The translations under genes and the position numbers were made by a program. From assembly GCA_023544645.1 (NCBI GenBank), contig JAMJFO010000009.1:14882-78881 (forward strand): a DNA stretch of 64,000 nt. Direction: 5' to 3'. The DNA comes from Desulfobulbaceae bacterium. GTDB lineage: Bacteria > Desulfobacterota > Desulfobulbia > Desulfobulbales > Desulfobulbaceae. Below the pieces are notes generated by a model. That model saw only the letters and a program-made list of their open reading frames with translations. It did not search any database and was not told where the DNA came from. Positions 55,526 to 64,000 of the stretch are shown here, in pieces; position 1 is the stretch's first letter, and each line of letters opens with the position of its first letter.

Positions 55526-56464
55526 TTATTTGTTGTCCATGCTCCTGGTGGCCCTGATCAGGGCCGGATCAAACGGCTCAAAGAGCTCCGGTGTCTGCAG
55601 GTGACTCGGTGATTTGTGCTGAAAGACAAAGTCGCCGACCACGGGAGCCAGTTTTGAAACGGGAACCAGGGTCATGGCCGCCACCATTTGGCTGAGATCG
55701 CGAAGCAGATCAAGACGGATGCCGTGGTTGTAGCCCAGCCTGTACAATACCACTGCGACCTGTTCCAGGCTGGCGTTGCCGGCCCTGTCTCCCAGGCCGT
55801 TCACCGTTACATCAAGACAATGGGCCCCTGCCCGTATGGAAGACACCGCATTGGCGGTTGCCATCCCAAGATCGTTGTGGGCATGAAAGCATATCTCGAT
55901 TTCTGTTTCTTGACGCACCTGTCGGATCAGATCCGACACATCCCAGGGAAGGGCGCTGCCGTTGGTGTCGTAGATTGTGATCCTTTTGGCGCCCCTGTTT
56001 GCGGATTCCCTGCACATGGCCAGGACAAACTCCGGATCTGCCTGGGTGGCATGGGGAAAGCCGATGCCCACATTGTCGAAGCTCTTCAACGCAAAGTCCA
56101 GGACTTCCCCGGTCAGTACTTTTTTTTCACTTCTGTCCGCAGGGGGACGCAGTTCAGAGAGGGGAATCAGGATGTCAACCCTGTCCAGAAATTCTTCAGC
56201 CATGGTGAGCTGTTCTTTCCAGGCAGGTCCGTTTCCGTAAATAAGCCCTGCATATTGCAGCGGCAATTTCGGCGCGACAATGTTTTTTATTGCCTCATGG
56301 TCCCGTGCAAAATGTCCGGGCGCTATAATTTCCACTTCCTGAATCCCTGTTTGAGCAAGCATTTCCAGTAATGATCGTTTCTGGCGCAAATCAAGCGACA
56401 CGCCCGGCACATCAAGGCCTTCACGCATTGTGCTGTCTTTGAGGATAATTCGAGGGTGGTTCAT
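55526..56464 (-). CDS. DRE-TIM metallolyase family protein (LeuA/homocitrate synthase/HMG-CoA lyase-like)
   Basis: 312 residues. The N-terminal KDSTMREGLDVPG and the conserved FHAHNDLGMATAN and VNGLGDRAGNASLEQ motifs define the DRE-TIM family. These enzymes add acetyl-CoA to a 2-oxo acid or cleave such products. It is shorter than 2-isopropylmalate synthase and lacks the regulatory LeuA domain, so it resembles the NifV/homocitrate synthase size class. The ATG at 56464 lies one base after the stop of the upstream PLP gene. Last gene of the five-gene minus-strand run; substrate unknown. Confidence 0.82.
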   Translation of the reverse strand: MNHPRIILKDSTMREGLDVPGVSLDLRQKRSLLEMLAQTGIQEVEIIAPGHFARDHEAIKNIVAPKLPLQYAGLIYGNGPAWKEQLTMAEEFLDRVDILIPLSELRPPADRSEKKVLTGEVLDFALKSFDNVGIGFPHATQADPEFVLAMCRESANRGAKRITIYDTNGSALPWDVSDLIRQVRQETEIEICFHAHNDLGMATANAVSSIRAGAHCLDVTVNGLGDRAGNASLEQVAVVLYRLGYNHGIRLDLLRDLSQMVAAMTLVPVSKLAPVVGDFVFQHKSPSHLQTPELFEPFDPALIRATRSMDNK

Positions 56465-56465
56465 G

Positions 56466-57695
56466 TTACTTTTCTCCGGTGATCCTGCCGATATACTGCA
56501 GGACATCCTGCCGGTTGCGGACGGTTATTTCCGGCCGGGCAGAACCGTCTGCGTTGCTGACACCGCTGGTCAGGCAGCACAGGACTCTACTGCCCGCCTT
56601 GATTGTCCCTGTCGCAATTGCCTTGAGTGTTCCGGCCAGGGCTATCATTCCTGTTTTTTCCACAATATCTTCCGCCCTCAGCGTGACAGGTATGCCCAGC
56701 GTGTCAAGCTGGTCCAGGATCCGGCCGTATTCATCCGATGGTCGAAGAAAGGCATCGAATTCCTCTGCATTGAGAGTCAGCAGGTCTCCTCTGGTTATCA
56801 GCAGGAGCTGCCGTAGATCTTCATAGGTTCTGTAGGTTTGAGGGGTTTCGTCGTACATGACCCTGGTCAGAAGTTTGTCCGCCGTTGCTTGGGCTGCTGT
56901 AAACCGCGGCGCTGCCTGGGGTTTCCACATGGAAAAGACGGGACAGTTCGTTTCCTGCTGTATTCCCAGAAATCTCGGCACACTGCCCAGTTCCGGGAGG
57001 TATTGCTGCAGGACGGAATAAATGCCGATGGGGCCGAAACCGGCACTGACACTCTGGGACAGCCAGTCGTACGTTCCGGTGGAGAGCAACTGCTCCAGGA
57101 TAAACAGGCCCCGGAACATGGCGGCGCAGTTCCGCCATGGTTTTTCGGGAACATGACGTATTCCGGTCTTGGCGGCAAAGAGTTCGGCCAGCTCCTTTAC
57201 CCTCCCGCGATCTTCAACCCCCACCAGGTGTGCTTGGCCCGATGAGAAAATTCTGCTGTCCAGCAGATCAATATTCGCCTGCGGACAGAAAAAAAAAGTT
57301 TCCAGGCCTGCCTGCCTCCCATACCTGGTCAGGGCGCTTCCCGTATTGCCGCCTGATTCGAAAACACTTTTTTTAATGCCCTCATCAAGACAGAATGCCG
57401 CTGTCAGGCAGCCGTCAATTGACTTCAGGGTTCCGGTTGCCATCCTGGAGGTTTCGTCCAGAAGATGAATTTCCACCCCCCTGTATTGCAGGAACGGCAC
57501 AATACGTGCTCCCTCCCTGATACTGGTTTTCCGGAGATATTTTTTCAGGGCGTGGTCACGCTCGGAGAAATTGTCGAATCTGACAGCATTGCGATACCGG
57601 CAGACAATGCTTGTTTCCGCAGTTATGTCCTTATCTATGCACCCCTCAAGGGATGAGCTATCTGTGGCCAAAAGTTTCATGGAAAATGACTTCAT
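56466..57695 (-). CDS. Fold-type-II PLP-dependent enzyme, threonine-synthase-like
   Basis: About 409 residues. The PLP Lys lies in MATGTLKSIDG and the phosphate-binding loop in ESGGNTGSALTRYG, with a late CLTSGVSNADGS segment. This is the threonine-synthase/cysteate-synthase branch. Threonine synthase itself is an unlikely call because the usual metabolic neighbours are missing and the Lys motif differs from PTGSFKDR. Cysteate synthase (O-phosphoserine plus sulfite) is one possibility in a sulfur-metabolising organism. The gene begins inside the 3' end of the nitroreductase gene, with ATG at 57695 or 57680 and no strong ribosome site. Confidence 0.75.
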   Translation of the reverse strand: MKSFSMKLLATDSSSLEGCIDKDITAETSIVCRYRNAVRFDNFSERDHALKKYLRKTSIREGARIVPFLQYRGVEIHLLDETSRMATGTLKSIDGCLTAAFCLDEGIKKSVFESGGNTGSALTRYGRQAGLETFFFCPQANIDLLDSRIFSSGQAHLVGVEDRGRVKELAELFAAKTGIRHVPEKPWRNCAAMFRGLFILEQLLSTGTYDWLSQSVSAGFGPIGIYSVLQQYLPELGSVPRFLGIQQETNCPVFSMWKPQAAPRFTAAQATADKLLTRVMYDETPQTYRTYEDLRQLLLITRGDLLTLNAEEFDAFLRPSDEYGRILDQLDTLGIPVTLRAEDIVEKTGMIALAGTLKAIATGTIKAGSRVLCCLTSGVSNADGSARPEITVRNRQDVLQYIGRITGEK

Positions 57696-58209
57696 CCGGA
57701 GTCTTGATGTTTTTCGGACCGGGTTCTGCGCCGGGGAAGCCGATGGGCACAAGCGTTATCGGTTCAAAATCGGCGGGTATGTTGAGAATAGCGCGAATCT
57801 CGTCTGCTACCTCCGGTGTGCCTGTTTTGTAAGCGGACATGTAAACGGAGGTCAGTCCGTAATTTGCGGCAGCCAGAAGCAGGTGTGCCGTGGCAAGAAC
57901 GCCGTTTTCGATGCCTCGGTCGTAGGATCCGGCCCGTTCGACACAGGTGAGAACAACAACGGGTGCGTTGCAAAGAAAACCGGCAGGAAATTCACGTTTT
58001 TCAGGAGGACAGTATTTGTCCTTTATCTCTGCCAATGATTTTTTGGTCTCGCTGCTCCTTATTATGATAAACCGCCAGGGCTGGCCATCCATGGATGATG
58101 GAGCTCTGACGGCGCAATCTATCAACGCGCGAACCAGTTCATCAGGGACTTCTCTGGTTGAAAAGGTGCGAATCGTTCGTCGTGCTTTTACTGCCTGTTC
58201 AAAATCCAT
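57658..58209 (-). CDS. Nitroreductase-family FMN protein
   Basis: 183 residues. The family N-terminus FEQAVKARRTIRTF and PSSMDGQPWRFIII (FMN and NAD(P)H contacts), plus a mid-domain hydrophobic helix (ATAHLLLAAANYGLTSVYM), place it in the nitroreductase family. Such proteins reduce quinones, nitro groups or act as flavin dehydrogenases in biosynthesis. It overlaps the PLP-enzyme gene and lies 34 bp after the EamA gene. Confidence 0.88.
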   Translation of the reverse strand: MDFEQAVKARRTIRTFSTREVPDELVRALIDCAVRAPSSMDGQPWRFIIIRSSETKKSLAEIKDKYCPPEKREFPAGFLCNAPVVVLTCVERAGSYDRGIENGVLATAHLLLAAANYGLTSVYMSAYKTGTPEVADEIRAILNIPADFEPITLVPIGFPGAEPGPKNIKTPDEVIFHETFGHR

Positions 58210-58243
58210 GTTTTGCTCATCTGCATATAATCGTATAATCCTG

Positions 58244-59128
58244 CTAACCGGTCAGGATCAAGGCAACGCCTGCTACTGCAACAATAGCACCTGCTATGGC
58301 GCGAAGCGATAGTTTTTCGTTCAACAACAGTACTGCCATGGGTAATATAAAGATAGGGCCCGTCGAGTTCAGCGGACCGACAATGGAGGCGTCGACATGC
58401 TTGAGCGCTACCAGCGAAAGCCAGAAACCACCGACAACAACAACAAGGACCACGGCAACAACCTTGATCAGGAGGCCGCCCCTCCGAAATGGCGCCATCC
58501 CGGCACCAAGCTCGGAATGCAATATTCCCCATACTACCAGGCCGACAGCTCCGGCCAGCAGACGTATCCACGTGGCCTGGACAGTGGGCACCGAACTGAC
58601 CCCCACTTTTGCCAGCAGCACTGCGCCGGCTGTACAGAGAACGGACAGGATGCCGTAAATGACTCCCAGGGGGTATCGGGCTTCCTCGCCGTTGGTGCCG
58701 GAGGTGCGTTCCCGCAGGACCCAGCCGACTCCCACTGTCGTGGCGATAATACCGATCCATACGGTTATTGAAGGTTTTTCTCCCAGCAATATAGCTGCTG
58801 CCAGGGCAATGGCCACCGGGTTGAGGGATCCCATCAGGGAGGCCCGTCTCGGACCGAGATGGAGCAAAGAAAGGAAAAAGAATGTATCCCCGACAGCTAT
58901 GCCGATAATTCCGCTTAACATGAGAAAGACAAGGGAGGAATTGTCCATGGAAGCCCACCCGGTAAACATCAGGGACATGGCCAGAAAAAAGCTTCCGAGA
59001 ACGGTTTTGGCGAGATTCATGCTGTAGGCGGAAAGGTGTTCACCGAGTTTTTTCCAGAGAATGGCGCCGAGCGCCCACGAGCACGCCGAGAGCAGGGCTA
59101 TGGCGCTGTAAAAGAGTCTATCTTCCAT
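58244..59128 (-). CDS. EamA/DMT-family transporter
   Basis: 294 residues with ten predicted transmembrane helices in two EamA repeats (about 1-140 and 150-294). DMT transporters often export amino acids or metabolites. In this context it may export the product of the neighbouring enzymes. Confidence 0.88.
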   Translation of the reverse strand: MEDRLFYSAIALLSACSWALGAILWKKLGEHLSAYSMNLAKTVLGSFFLAMSLMFTGWASMDNSSLVFLMLSGIIGIAVGDTFFFLSLLHLGPRRASLMGSLNPVAIALAAAILLGEKPSITVWIGIIATTVGVGWVLRERTSGTNGEEARYPLGVIYGILSVLCTAGAVLLAKVGVSSVPTVQATWIRLLAGAVGLVVWGILHSELGAGMAPFRRGGLLIKVVAVVLVVVVGGFWLSLVALKHVDASIVGPLNSTGPIFILPMAVLLLNEKLSLRAIAGAIVAVAGVALILTG

Positions 59129-59177
59129 GGTAGGCGGCCCGGTTTTTCATTACGATCATGAATGAATGGTCTGTGCT

Positions 59178-60614
59178 TTACTTGGAATGATATGAGAAAG
59201 GATTCAGTTCTCCTTCAGTATAGCATGATCGTGGGAATGGGAGATAGTCGTGATGGTAAAACTGGGTGATGACCTCGTCGGCGAAAAAAATTCCCCTGTC
59301 CGTCAATTTGAGGAATGATTCGTCCTCGACAACAAGGCCATATTTGCTCAGGTTTGCAATCTGGCGGGGAAAGGTCTCGTTTACGGTTTTCCTGGTGGTC
59401 TCTCTGAACTGTTTTTTCGATACGCCGTTGTGTTTCAGCGGAAGCGTCAACGCCCATCTCTGTTGATCATCCTCGGTCTTGACCTTGCCCCTGTTGATGG
59501 GCAGGATTCCCTGATGGATAAGCGCGGCGTAGGCCTGTAGACTTTCCCCGGTATTAAGATAGAACCGTCCCTGGACATTGGACCAGGAAGAGGCGCCAAA
59601 GCCGATGACATCCGCCAGTCGGTCAGTGTGGTCCTGGAGATACTGGGAGTCATGGACCGGGCCTTTGGAAAAGAATCTTCTGGAGGTTTCCCTGAGCCCG
59701 CCCTGTTCCGCAACCTGGAAGCCCAGTTGTTTCATGATGTATATTTCATCAACAGTGGGAAAGGCCCCTGGTTCTTTTTCGAAACGATCCTTTACCTTTC
59801 CTGCCTTATCGCCGTGGGGAACAATGCGCAGTCTGTAGAGCTGGAATGCATCAACATCCAATGCCACCACGGCGGTTTCCAGGGTTGTCTGCCATTTCTC
59901 CGGGGTACAGCCCGGATAACCATAGATCAGGTCAATGGAGACGCTTTTGAAATCAACCTTTCGTGCCTGGCCCATGGCCTGCATTACGTCGCGGGCGGAA
60001 TGTCTCCGGCCCATGTCCTTGAGGGACTGGTCGTCCAGCGCCTGTACGCCGAGGCTGACCCGGTCCACCCCGTTATCTTTCAGGATACGCAATTTTTCCA
60101 GCCCCTGGTCCCCCAGGATAGTGCCCGGCTCTGTTTCGCAGATTATCTGGGCGCATTGGCTGAAGTCAAAACCACCATGCAGGATCCGGCACAGTTTCGC
60201 AGTCTGTTTCGGCGTCAGTGCGGTTGGAGTGCCGCCGCCGATGAGCATGGAGCTGGGCTGGATCTTTTCAACGCCGAATTTTTTCTTCCAGAGGGTTATT
60301 TCCTTTTCCAGGCAGTCCAGATAGTCGTTGATCACCTCTTCAGAGCAGTCGACATTGACCATCCAGTGGCAGTAGAGGCATTTGGACCTGCAGAATGGGA
60401 TATGAATGTAGACGGAGGTGCGCCTTGCACTGTCAAAATCCAGTCCATCAAGTATAAGAGCTTCATCACCGGGGCCGTACATCGGGATGGGCGGATAAAA
60501 GATGGTGGGGTAATAAAGGCTGCCTCCGGGGATGAGACCCGCTTTTTCGAGTTCCGCCGCGTTATGGAGCTGCACTTGCATTGCTGCATGATCTGTTAGA
60601 GAGGGATGTTTCAT
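59178..60614 (-). CDS. HemN/HemW-like radical SAM protein
   Basis: 478 residues. The radical SAM cluster reads CRSKCLYC (Cys 75, 79, 82) in the family's YIHIPFC context, with IGGGTPTAL and SLGVQALDDQSLKDMGRRH after it. The C-terminal HemN domain is present (FGASSWSNVQGRFYLN and a winged-helix-like end). Family members include coproporphyrinogen dehydrogenase, heme chaperone HemW, and methyltransferases or cyclopropanases in secondary metabolism. The histidine after the third Cys (CLYCHW) differs from the CxFC of true HemN. First gene of the minus-strand run. Confidence 0.86.
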   Translation of the reverse strand: MKHPSLTDHAAMQVQLHNAAELEKAGLIPGGSLYYPTIFYPPIPMYGPGDEALILDGLDFDSARRTSVYIHIPFCRSKCLYCHWMVNVDCSEEVINDYLDCLEKEITLWKKKFGVEKIQPSSMLIGGGTPTALTPKQTAKLCRILHGGFDFSQCAQIICETEPGTILGDQGLEKLRILKDNGVDRVSLGVQALDDQSLKDMGRRHSARDVMQAMGQARKVDFKSVSIDLIYGYPGCTPEKWQTTLETAVVALDVDAFQLYRLRIVPHGDKAGKVKDRFEKEPGAFPTVDEIYIMKQLGFQVAEQGGLRETSRRFFSKGPVHDSQYLQDHTDRLADVIGFGASSWSNVQGRFYLNTGESLQAYAALIHQGILPINRGKVKTEDDQQRWALTLPLKHNGVSKKQFRETTRKTVNETFPRQIANLSKYGLVVEDESFLKLTDRGIFFADEVITQFYHHDYLPFPRSCYTEGELNPFSYHSK

Positions 60615-60815
60615 TGAATGCTATCTTGGTTTATCCGTGAGAGTTAGCTGTAAAGGGGATGCGTGGGGCATGTTTTTTTATCACTCTGGAGAAGCTGCAG
60701 TCAACAGGGCATACTGCAACGGTATTATGTCGAGAAAGATGAATTATCACTACGGCATAGCCTGCCTGTCTGTCACCTCTTTGATCACAAACATCCGGAA
60801 TCTGATAACCTCGGG

Positions 60816-60861
60816 AAAAGGTAACCGGAATGCCGAATTGTCGGCATTCCGGTTACCTTTT
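60816..60861. terminator. Perfect 21-bp bidirectional terminator
   Basis: AAAAGGTAACCGGAATGCCGA pairs fully with its reverse copy around the loop ATTG and continues into a T run on the plus strand. It lies between the end of the giant cytochrome gene and the radical SAM gene and likely ends the cytochrome transcript. The rest of the 305-bp gap (60615-60919) shows no gene. Confidence 0.9.
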
Positions 60862-60919
60862 TCGGTCACCCGGGCGCGGCCAGCCAAACTGGCGGAGCGC
60901 CGGTTCTTTATTCAACATC

Positions 60920-63900
60920 TTATGGGCATACAGTGCATTCGTAAATGATTTTTATCTGCCCATTGCCTCCATTCTGGGGAAAAGTGCCTCGCAGGCCACC
61001 CACGCCGCCGCCGGTGGGATTGTACGTGGCCCCGGCATCGGTCGAGTAATCAGCGCATCCACTGCAGCCGATGCCACCGCCGCCGCCATAGAGATCGCCG
61101 TCACCATATGTGTCCCAGCAATAGTCGGACCACAAACCCGCACTGTCTCCGCCGTCACCGCCCGCAGCCTCTGCCGCAAGCATTGCTGCTGTATTGTCAT
61201 AGATAGCGCTGGAACCGCCTCCCCCGGCTCCTCCCCATGAAAAATCAATATCACAGGCGTCACCATTTTCGCCGAATATACCTGGGTTATAGCCCCATCC
61301 TCCTGCGCCGCCAATTTCACTCGTTGCGGAACTTATCTGGCCGGCGCCGCCCACGTTGATTGATAACGATATGTCGGCTGTCGCATCGCCATAGTGCATG
61401 ATGATCTCATGTCCATATTCACCGCTGGTACCGCTGCCATATTCATCGGGTCTTCCGCCAGCACCGCCGGCACCCTTGACAATGAACATGATATTCGTCG
61501 CCCCGGACGAAATAGTGTGTGTTTGCTCCGAACCTGTGTAAATAAATGTTTGCGAGTATCCTGACGCGGTTGTCAGCTCATTGGCTGTCGCGGCTGATGT
61601 GTAGTTGGTTCCCGAGTCGGGAGCAACGGTGTTCAGCTTACCCTTGTACGCATAGACAGCCACGTAATATCTTGTGCTGGGAGAGAGCCCGGTCACCACC
61701 ACGCTGTCCGTGGTGCTGCTTCCCTTGTGCACGACATAATTGCCGGCGCCGATCTGGGATCCGTAACCGAATAACGAGTTTGCCGTATATCCGCTTGTAT
61801 TCGTGCCGTCAGGTGGGCTCAAGGTCACTGCTGATCCCTGCCGCATGAGGACGATAACTCCATCGCCGTCGGTTGTGCCGGGCGACCAGCTCACGGTCAT
61901 GGTCGTTGCGGTGAAATCAGTTATATTCACCACCGGCACCGACGGTTCGGTATAGAAGCTGCCCTGTGGAGAATAACCGGTGCCGGCGCTGTGGGAGGCG
62001 TAACCGCGATAATATATTTTTGTCCCTTCCGGCAGCGCGGATCTCACCGAGCTGAAAGCGCCCCGGGGGGCGGCGCCTTCCGCCGAGGGATTTTCAGTGG
62101 GGATTGAGGACTCGCTCCACACCGTGCCATGATCGGTGATGGCCTTGCCTCCTTCATAGGTTATGGTGGCGCCAAGGGTGGCCGAGGTGGCGCCAATGGT
62201 TGGAGCTGTCGGAGAGGAGAGGGTCGGTGGAGTGGGCGGGGTGTCCGTCCATGGCGTAACCTCGTTCCAAAGCTGATTATAGGGCCATGCCACCGCGCCG
62301 TTGACGCTGTCGTGACATGAAACGCCGCCGAAATTGTAGGAGTAGCTGAAGGGGCCGTCAAGATACCCGTCTCCGCTTCCTGAGCCGCCGCCCGGAAATT
62401 GCCCGCTGCCGGAGCCGCTGCCGCTGCTGCCGCTGCGACTGTGAAAGGGGATGGAAGTCGGATAGCCCGATGATCCTACCCGGCCACGGTGGTCGAAATC
62501 CAGGCAGTTGGTGACCATCAGTCTGGGTAATGCTGATCCGTTGTGCGGAGAGTGGCATTTGGAGCAGGAGAATTTATGTTTGGCGCCGGATCCCCAGCCC
62601 TTGACCGTCTCGTGCACCCGATCCATGGTGCCCCATTGGTTATTCTGTACTCCACCGTCAGGATCGATATCAGCATTGGAGCCGTCGTTGGTATGGCACT
62701 TCAGGCAAAGACCGGCAAAAACGTTGACATTTTCAGTAATTCCTGCGTTGTAGGCAAAATTCCAGTTGGCAAAGGTGTTCTGGTCGATATGATAGCCCGG
62801 ATCGCTTCTCTGGCTGCTGGGCCCATATCCGGGACGTCCAATGGCTAAATTTGTTTGCAGGGGCGCGGCATCTTCCTTGTAAGGAGAAGTGAGCCAGGTG
62901 CCTTTCAGTAAGGGCACCCCGTATTGTTGAGTTGATGACCATGTTCCTGCATTGTCTTCGCAGGTTGATTTTCTATTATACGTTGCATTGGAACAGGTTC
63001 CAACGGCTTCAGGGCTGACTCCATGCGGGTCATGGCACGGAGTGCAGAGGCCGTTGATATTGTGCATGGGTGTTGAATAGAGAGAACTTGAAGCGCCAAA
63101 ATGCCCGCCGGCATTCTGGGAAAAATCCTTGTATGGGTAGCGTTTCTGGGTGCCGGCGCCGCCGGGTAACAGAAATTCGGAATCATAATAGCCGATAATC
63201 GCCTGGCTTGCCTCGTAAGTGGCCTGGTAGCCCCATGGTTTGCCTGCAGCGCTTCCATCCGGTGTCAAATGGCAATCAAAACAAAGGGCTGCTCCGGTGT
63301 TGTGTTTATTTTTGAATGCATCCGAGCCTCCGGATTGGGGCTGGTAGTCCACTGAATACCCCCCGATATCTGCATTGGTATCTTTCAGGATCCCCCCATT
63401 GTCGTCAAGGCCGGCAAAAAGATTGTCGTAGGATGTAGTGATTCCAGAAGCACTCGAACCATGGGCATTATGGCAGTCAAAGCAGGCTACGGATACAGAG
63501 CCGCTCGTATCGGGTATTATACCGTCTACTCCGGTGCCTCCCGCCGTTTCAGCTTCAGCATCCCAGCCCCTGCCGTTGCCCGCGGCATTGCCGTGTGCCG
63601 AGTATGCTTTATTTATGTTCTTTTGGGCAGCGTTGGCGGTGGTGGTATATTTTCCCCATGTTGTTGCATTGGGCTGAGAGTATCTGGCATCAACACTGGT
63701 GCCGTCCCAGGCATACTGATTGGGAGCCTTCCCATCGCCGAAGATGCCGCCGCCTGTTGTATAATTGTTGTAGTCATCATTATGACACCCAAGGCAATGG
63801 GGATTCAACTCCAGCGCCGTTGATGCGCCAGCCGTATACTGTATTGCGGTGGTGCCGGGGGTGTATATGCCCGGACGTGGATCGGCAATGCCGTCGTTAT

Positions 63901-64000
63901 TATTGTCCCTGATGACCAGGTCCACGGCTGAACCGGAAATTTCCGGTGTGTGATATGGGGTAGGTTCGCCATTTATGTCGGCTTCCCAGTGGCATTGATA
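60920..64000 (-). CDS. C-terminal 1026 residues of a giant multiheme cytochrome with Fn3-like and Gly-rich domains (5' end beyond window)
   Basis: The frame is open across the right edge; the first visible residues, YQCHWEAD, are probably the end of a heme motif. Six complete CxxCH motifs follow (CLGCH, CFDCH twice, CTPCH, CLKCH, CSKCH) in the first ~490 residues, several with the doubled-CxxCH context CHxxHG. A Ser/Gly linker (GSSGSGSGSG) leads to two fibronectin-III-like domains (~560-790). The last ~230 residues are Gly-rich (GGAGGWGYNPG, GGGGGIGCSGC). The layout is that of a secreted, cell-surface cytochrome for extracellular electron transfer or attachment. A GTG at 63925 is not its real start. 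Confidence 0.85.
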   Translation of the reverse strand, partial: YQCHWEADINGEPTPYHTPEISGSAVDLVIRDNNNDGIADPRPGIYTPGTTAIQYTAGASTALELNPHCLGCHNDDYNNYTTGGGIFGDGKAPNQYAWDGTSVDARYSQPNATTWGKYTTTANAAQKNINKAYSAHGNAAGNGRGWDAEAETAGGTGVDGIIPDTSGSVSVACFDCHNAHGSSASGITTSYDNLFAGLDDNGGILKDTNADIGGYSVDYQPQSGGSDAFKNKHNTGAALCFDCHLTPDGSAAGKPWGYQATYEASQAIIGYYDSEFLLPGGAGTQKRYPYKDFSQNAGGHFGASSSLYSTPMHNINGLCTPCHDPHGVSPEAVGTCSNATYNRKSTCEDNAGTWSSTQQYGVPLLKGTWLTSPYKEDAAPLQTNLAIGRPGYGPSSQRSDPGYHIDQNTFANWNFAYNAGITENVNVFAGLCLKCHTNDGSNADIDPDGGVQNNQWGTMDRVHETVKGWGSGAKHKFSCSKCHSPHNGSALPRLMVTNCLDFDHRGRVGSSGYPTSIPFHSRSGSSGSGSGSGQFPGGGSGSGDGYLDGPFSYSYNFGGVSCHDSVNGAVAWPYNQLWNEVTPWTDTPPTPPTLSSPTAPTIGATSATLGATITYEGGKAITDHGTVWSESSIPTENPSAEGAAPRGAFSSVRSALPEGTKIYYRGYASHSAGTGYSPQGSFYTEPSVPVVNITDFTATTMTVSWSPGTTDGDGVIVLMRQGSAVTLSPPDGTNTSGYTANSLFGYGSQIGAGNYVVHKGSSTTDSVVVTGLSPSTRYYVAVYAYKGKLNTVAPDSGTNYTSAATANELTTASGYSQTFIYTGSEQTHTISSGATNIMFIVKGAGGAGGRPDEYGSGTSGEYGHEIIMHYGDATADISLSINVGGAGQISSATSEIGGAGGWGYNPGIFGENGDACDIDFSWGGAGGGGSSAIYDNTAAMLAAEAAGGDGGDSAGLWSDYCWDTYGDGDLYGGGGGIGCSGCADYSTDAGATYNPTGGGVGGLRGTFPQNGGNGQIKIIYECTVCP

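Noticed and set aside
59628-60599. 323-codon plus-strand frame within the HemN-like gene
   Set aside because: Antisense shadow of a radical SAM gene with intact Cys motif.
1-64000. CRISPR arrays, rRNA genes, prophage or full insertion sequences
   Set aside because: No regularly spaced direct repeats, rRNA segments, integrase, transposase or phage structural genes were recognised.

Overview
The window looks like chromosomal DNA of an anaerobic, cytochrome-rich bacterium, most likely Desulfobacterota (Desulfobulbales-like). I infer this from several features together. It has an octaheme cytochrome of the tetrathionate-reductase (OTR) family, a hexaheme cytochrome of two tandem triheme c7-type modules, a giant multiheme surface-type cytochrome and ResB. 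It also has a TAT-exported four-cluster ferredoxin with NrfD membrane partners, an ADP-forming acyl-CoA synthetase, an anaerobic-type TrpB2 and sucrose synthesis genes. No 16S rRNA or dsr/apr gene is in the window, so the lineage is an inference.

Layout. 1-6.1 kb: sucrose metabolism (sucrose synthase and fructokinase on the minus strand; bifunctional sucrose-phosphate synthase/phosphatase on the plus strand), with a small TA-flanked inverted-repeat element between them. 6.3-7 kb: exported MORN-repeat protein. 7.4-10.4 kb: late cobalamin genes cobC-cobU-cobT-cobS. 10.5-15.7 kb: small exported protein, xseA, TPR membrane protein, panC, panD and an orphan KdnA-like aminotransferase. 15.9 kb: tRNA-Val(CAC). 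16-19.8 kb: HD-GYP signalling protein, rsmJ, exported thermonuclease. 19.7-23 kb: ftsH and an OTR-family octaheme cytochrome in one operon.

23.4-32.3 kb is the most distinctive respiratory region. Two paralogous modules, each made of a small membrane protein, an NrfD quinone-interacting subunit, an intercistronic hairpin and a Cys-motif MerR regulator, flank a TAT ferredoxin and a hexaheme cytochrome. A sigma-54 activator lies divergently beside the ferredoxin and carries a one-base frameshift. Related palindromes (TGAAT-N4-ATTCA) lie upstream of the first module and of the ferredoxin gene. No catalytic (molybdopterin) subunit is visible, so this resembles an Act/Cbc/Nrf-type quinone-cytochrome electron-transfer complex with two alternative membrane subunits.

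32.5-40.5 kb: AMIN-domain protein, fused radical SAM protein, trpB2, PBP4-type carboxypeptidase, lipoprotein, Lys-rich peptide and a thioredoxin-like protein. 40.6-46.3 kb: an Acu-like acyl-CoA module (deacetylase, CBS/ACT protein, ADP-forming acetate-CoA ligase, CoA-transferase fused to a GNAT acetyltransferase). 46.4 kb: ResB. 47.4-55.4 kb: eight consecutive genes for predicted exported proteins (two transthyretin/carboxypeptidase-regulatory proteins, two methyltransferases with signal peptides, two DUF1566 proteins, one FGE-sulfatase-fold protein, one SH3-like protein). 55.5-60.6 kb: a same-strand run of LeuA/homocitrate-synthase-like lyase, fold-type-II PLP enzyme, nitroreductase, EamA transporter and HemN-like radical SAM enzyme, which may be an uncharacterised small-molecule pathway. 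60.9-64 kb: the C-terminal 1026 residues of a very large multiheme cytochrome that runs off the right edge.

Both edges cut a gene: a partial minus-strand gene at 1-233 and the large cytochrome at 64000. All functional names come from reading motifs and lengths; no database search was run.
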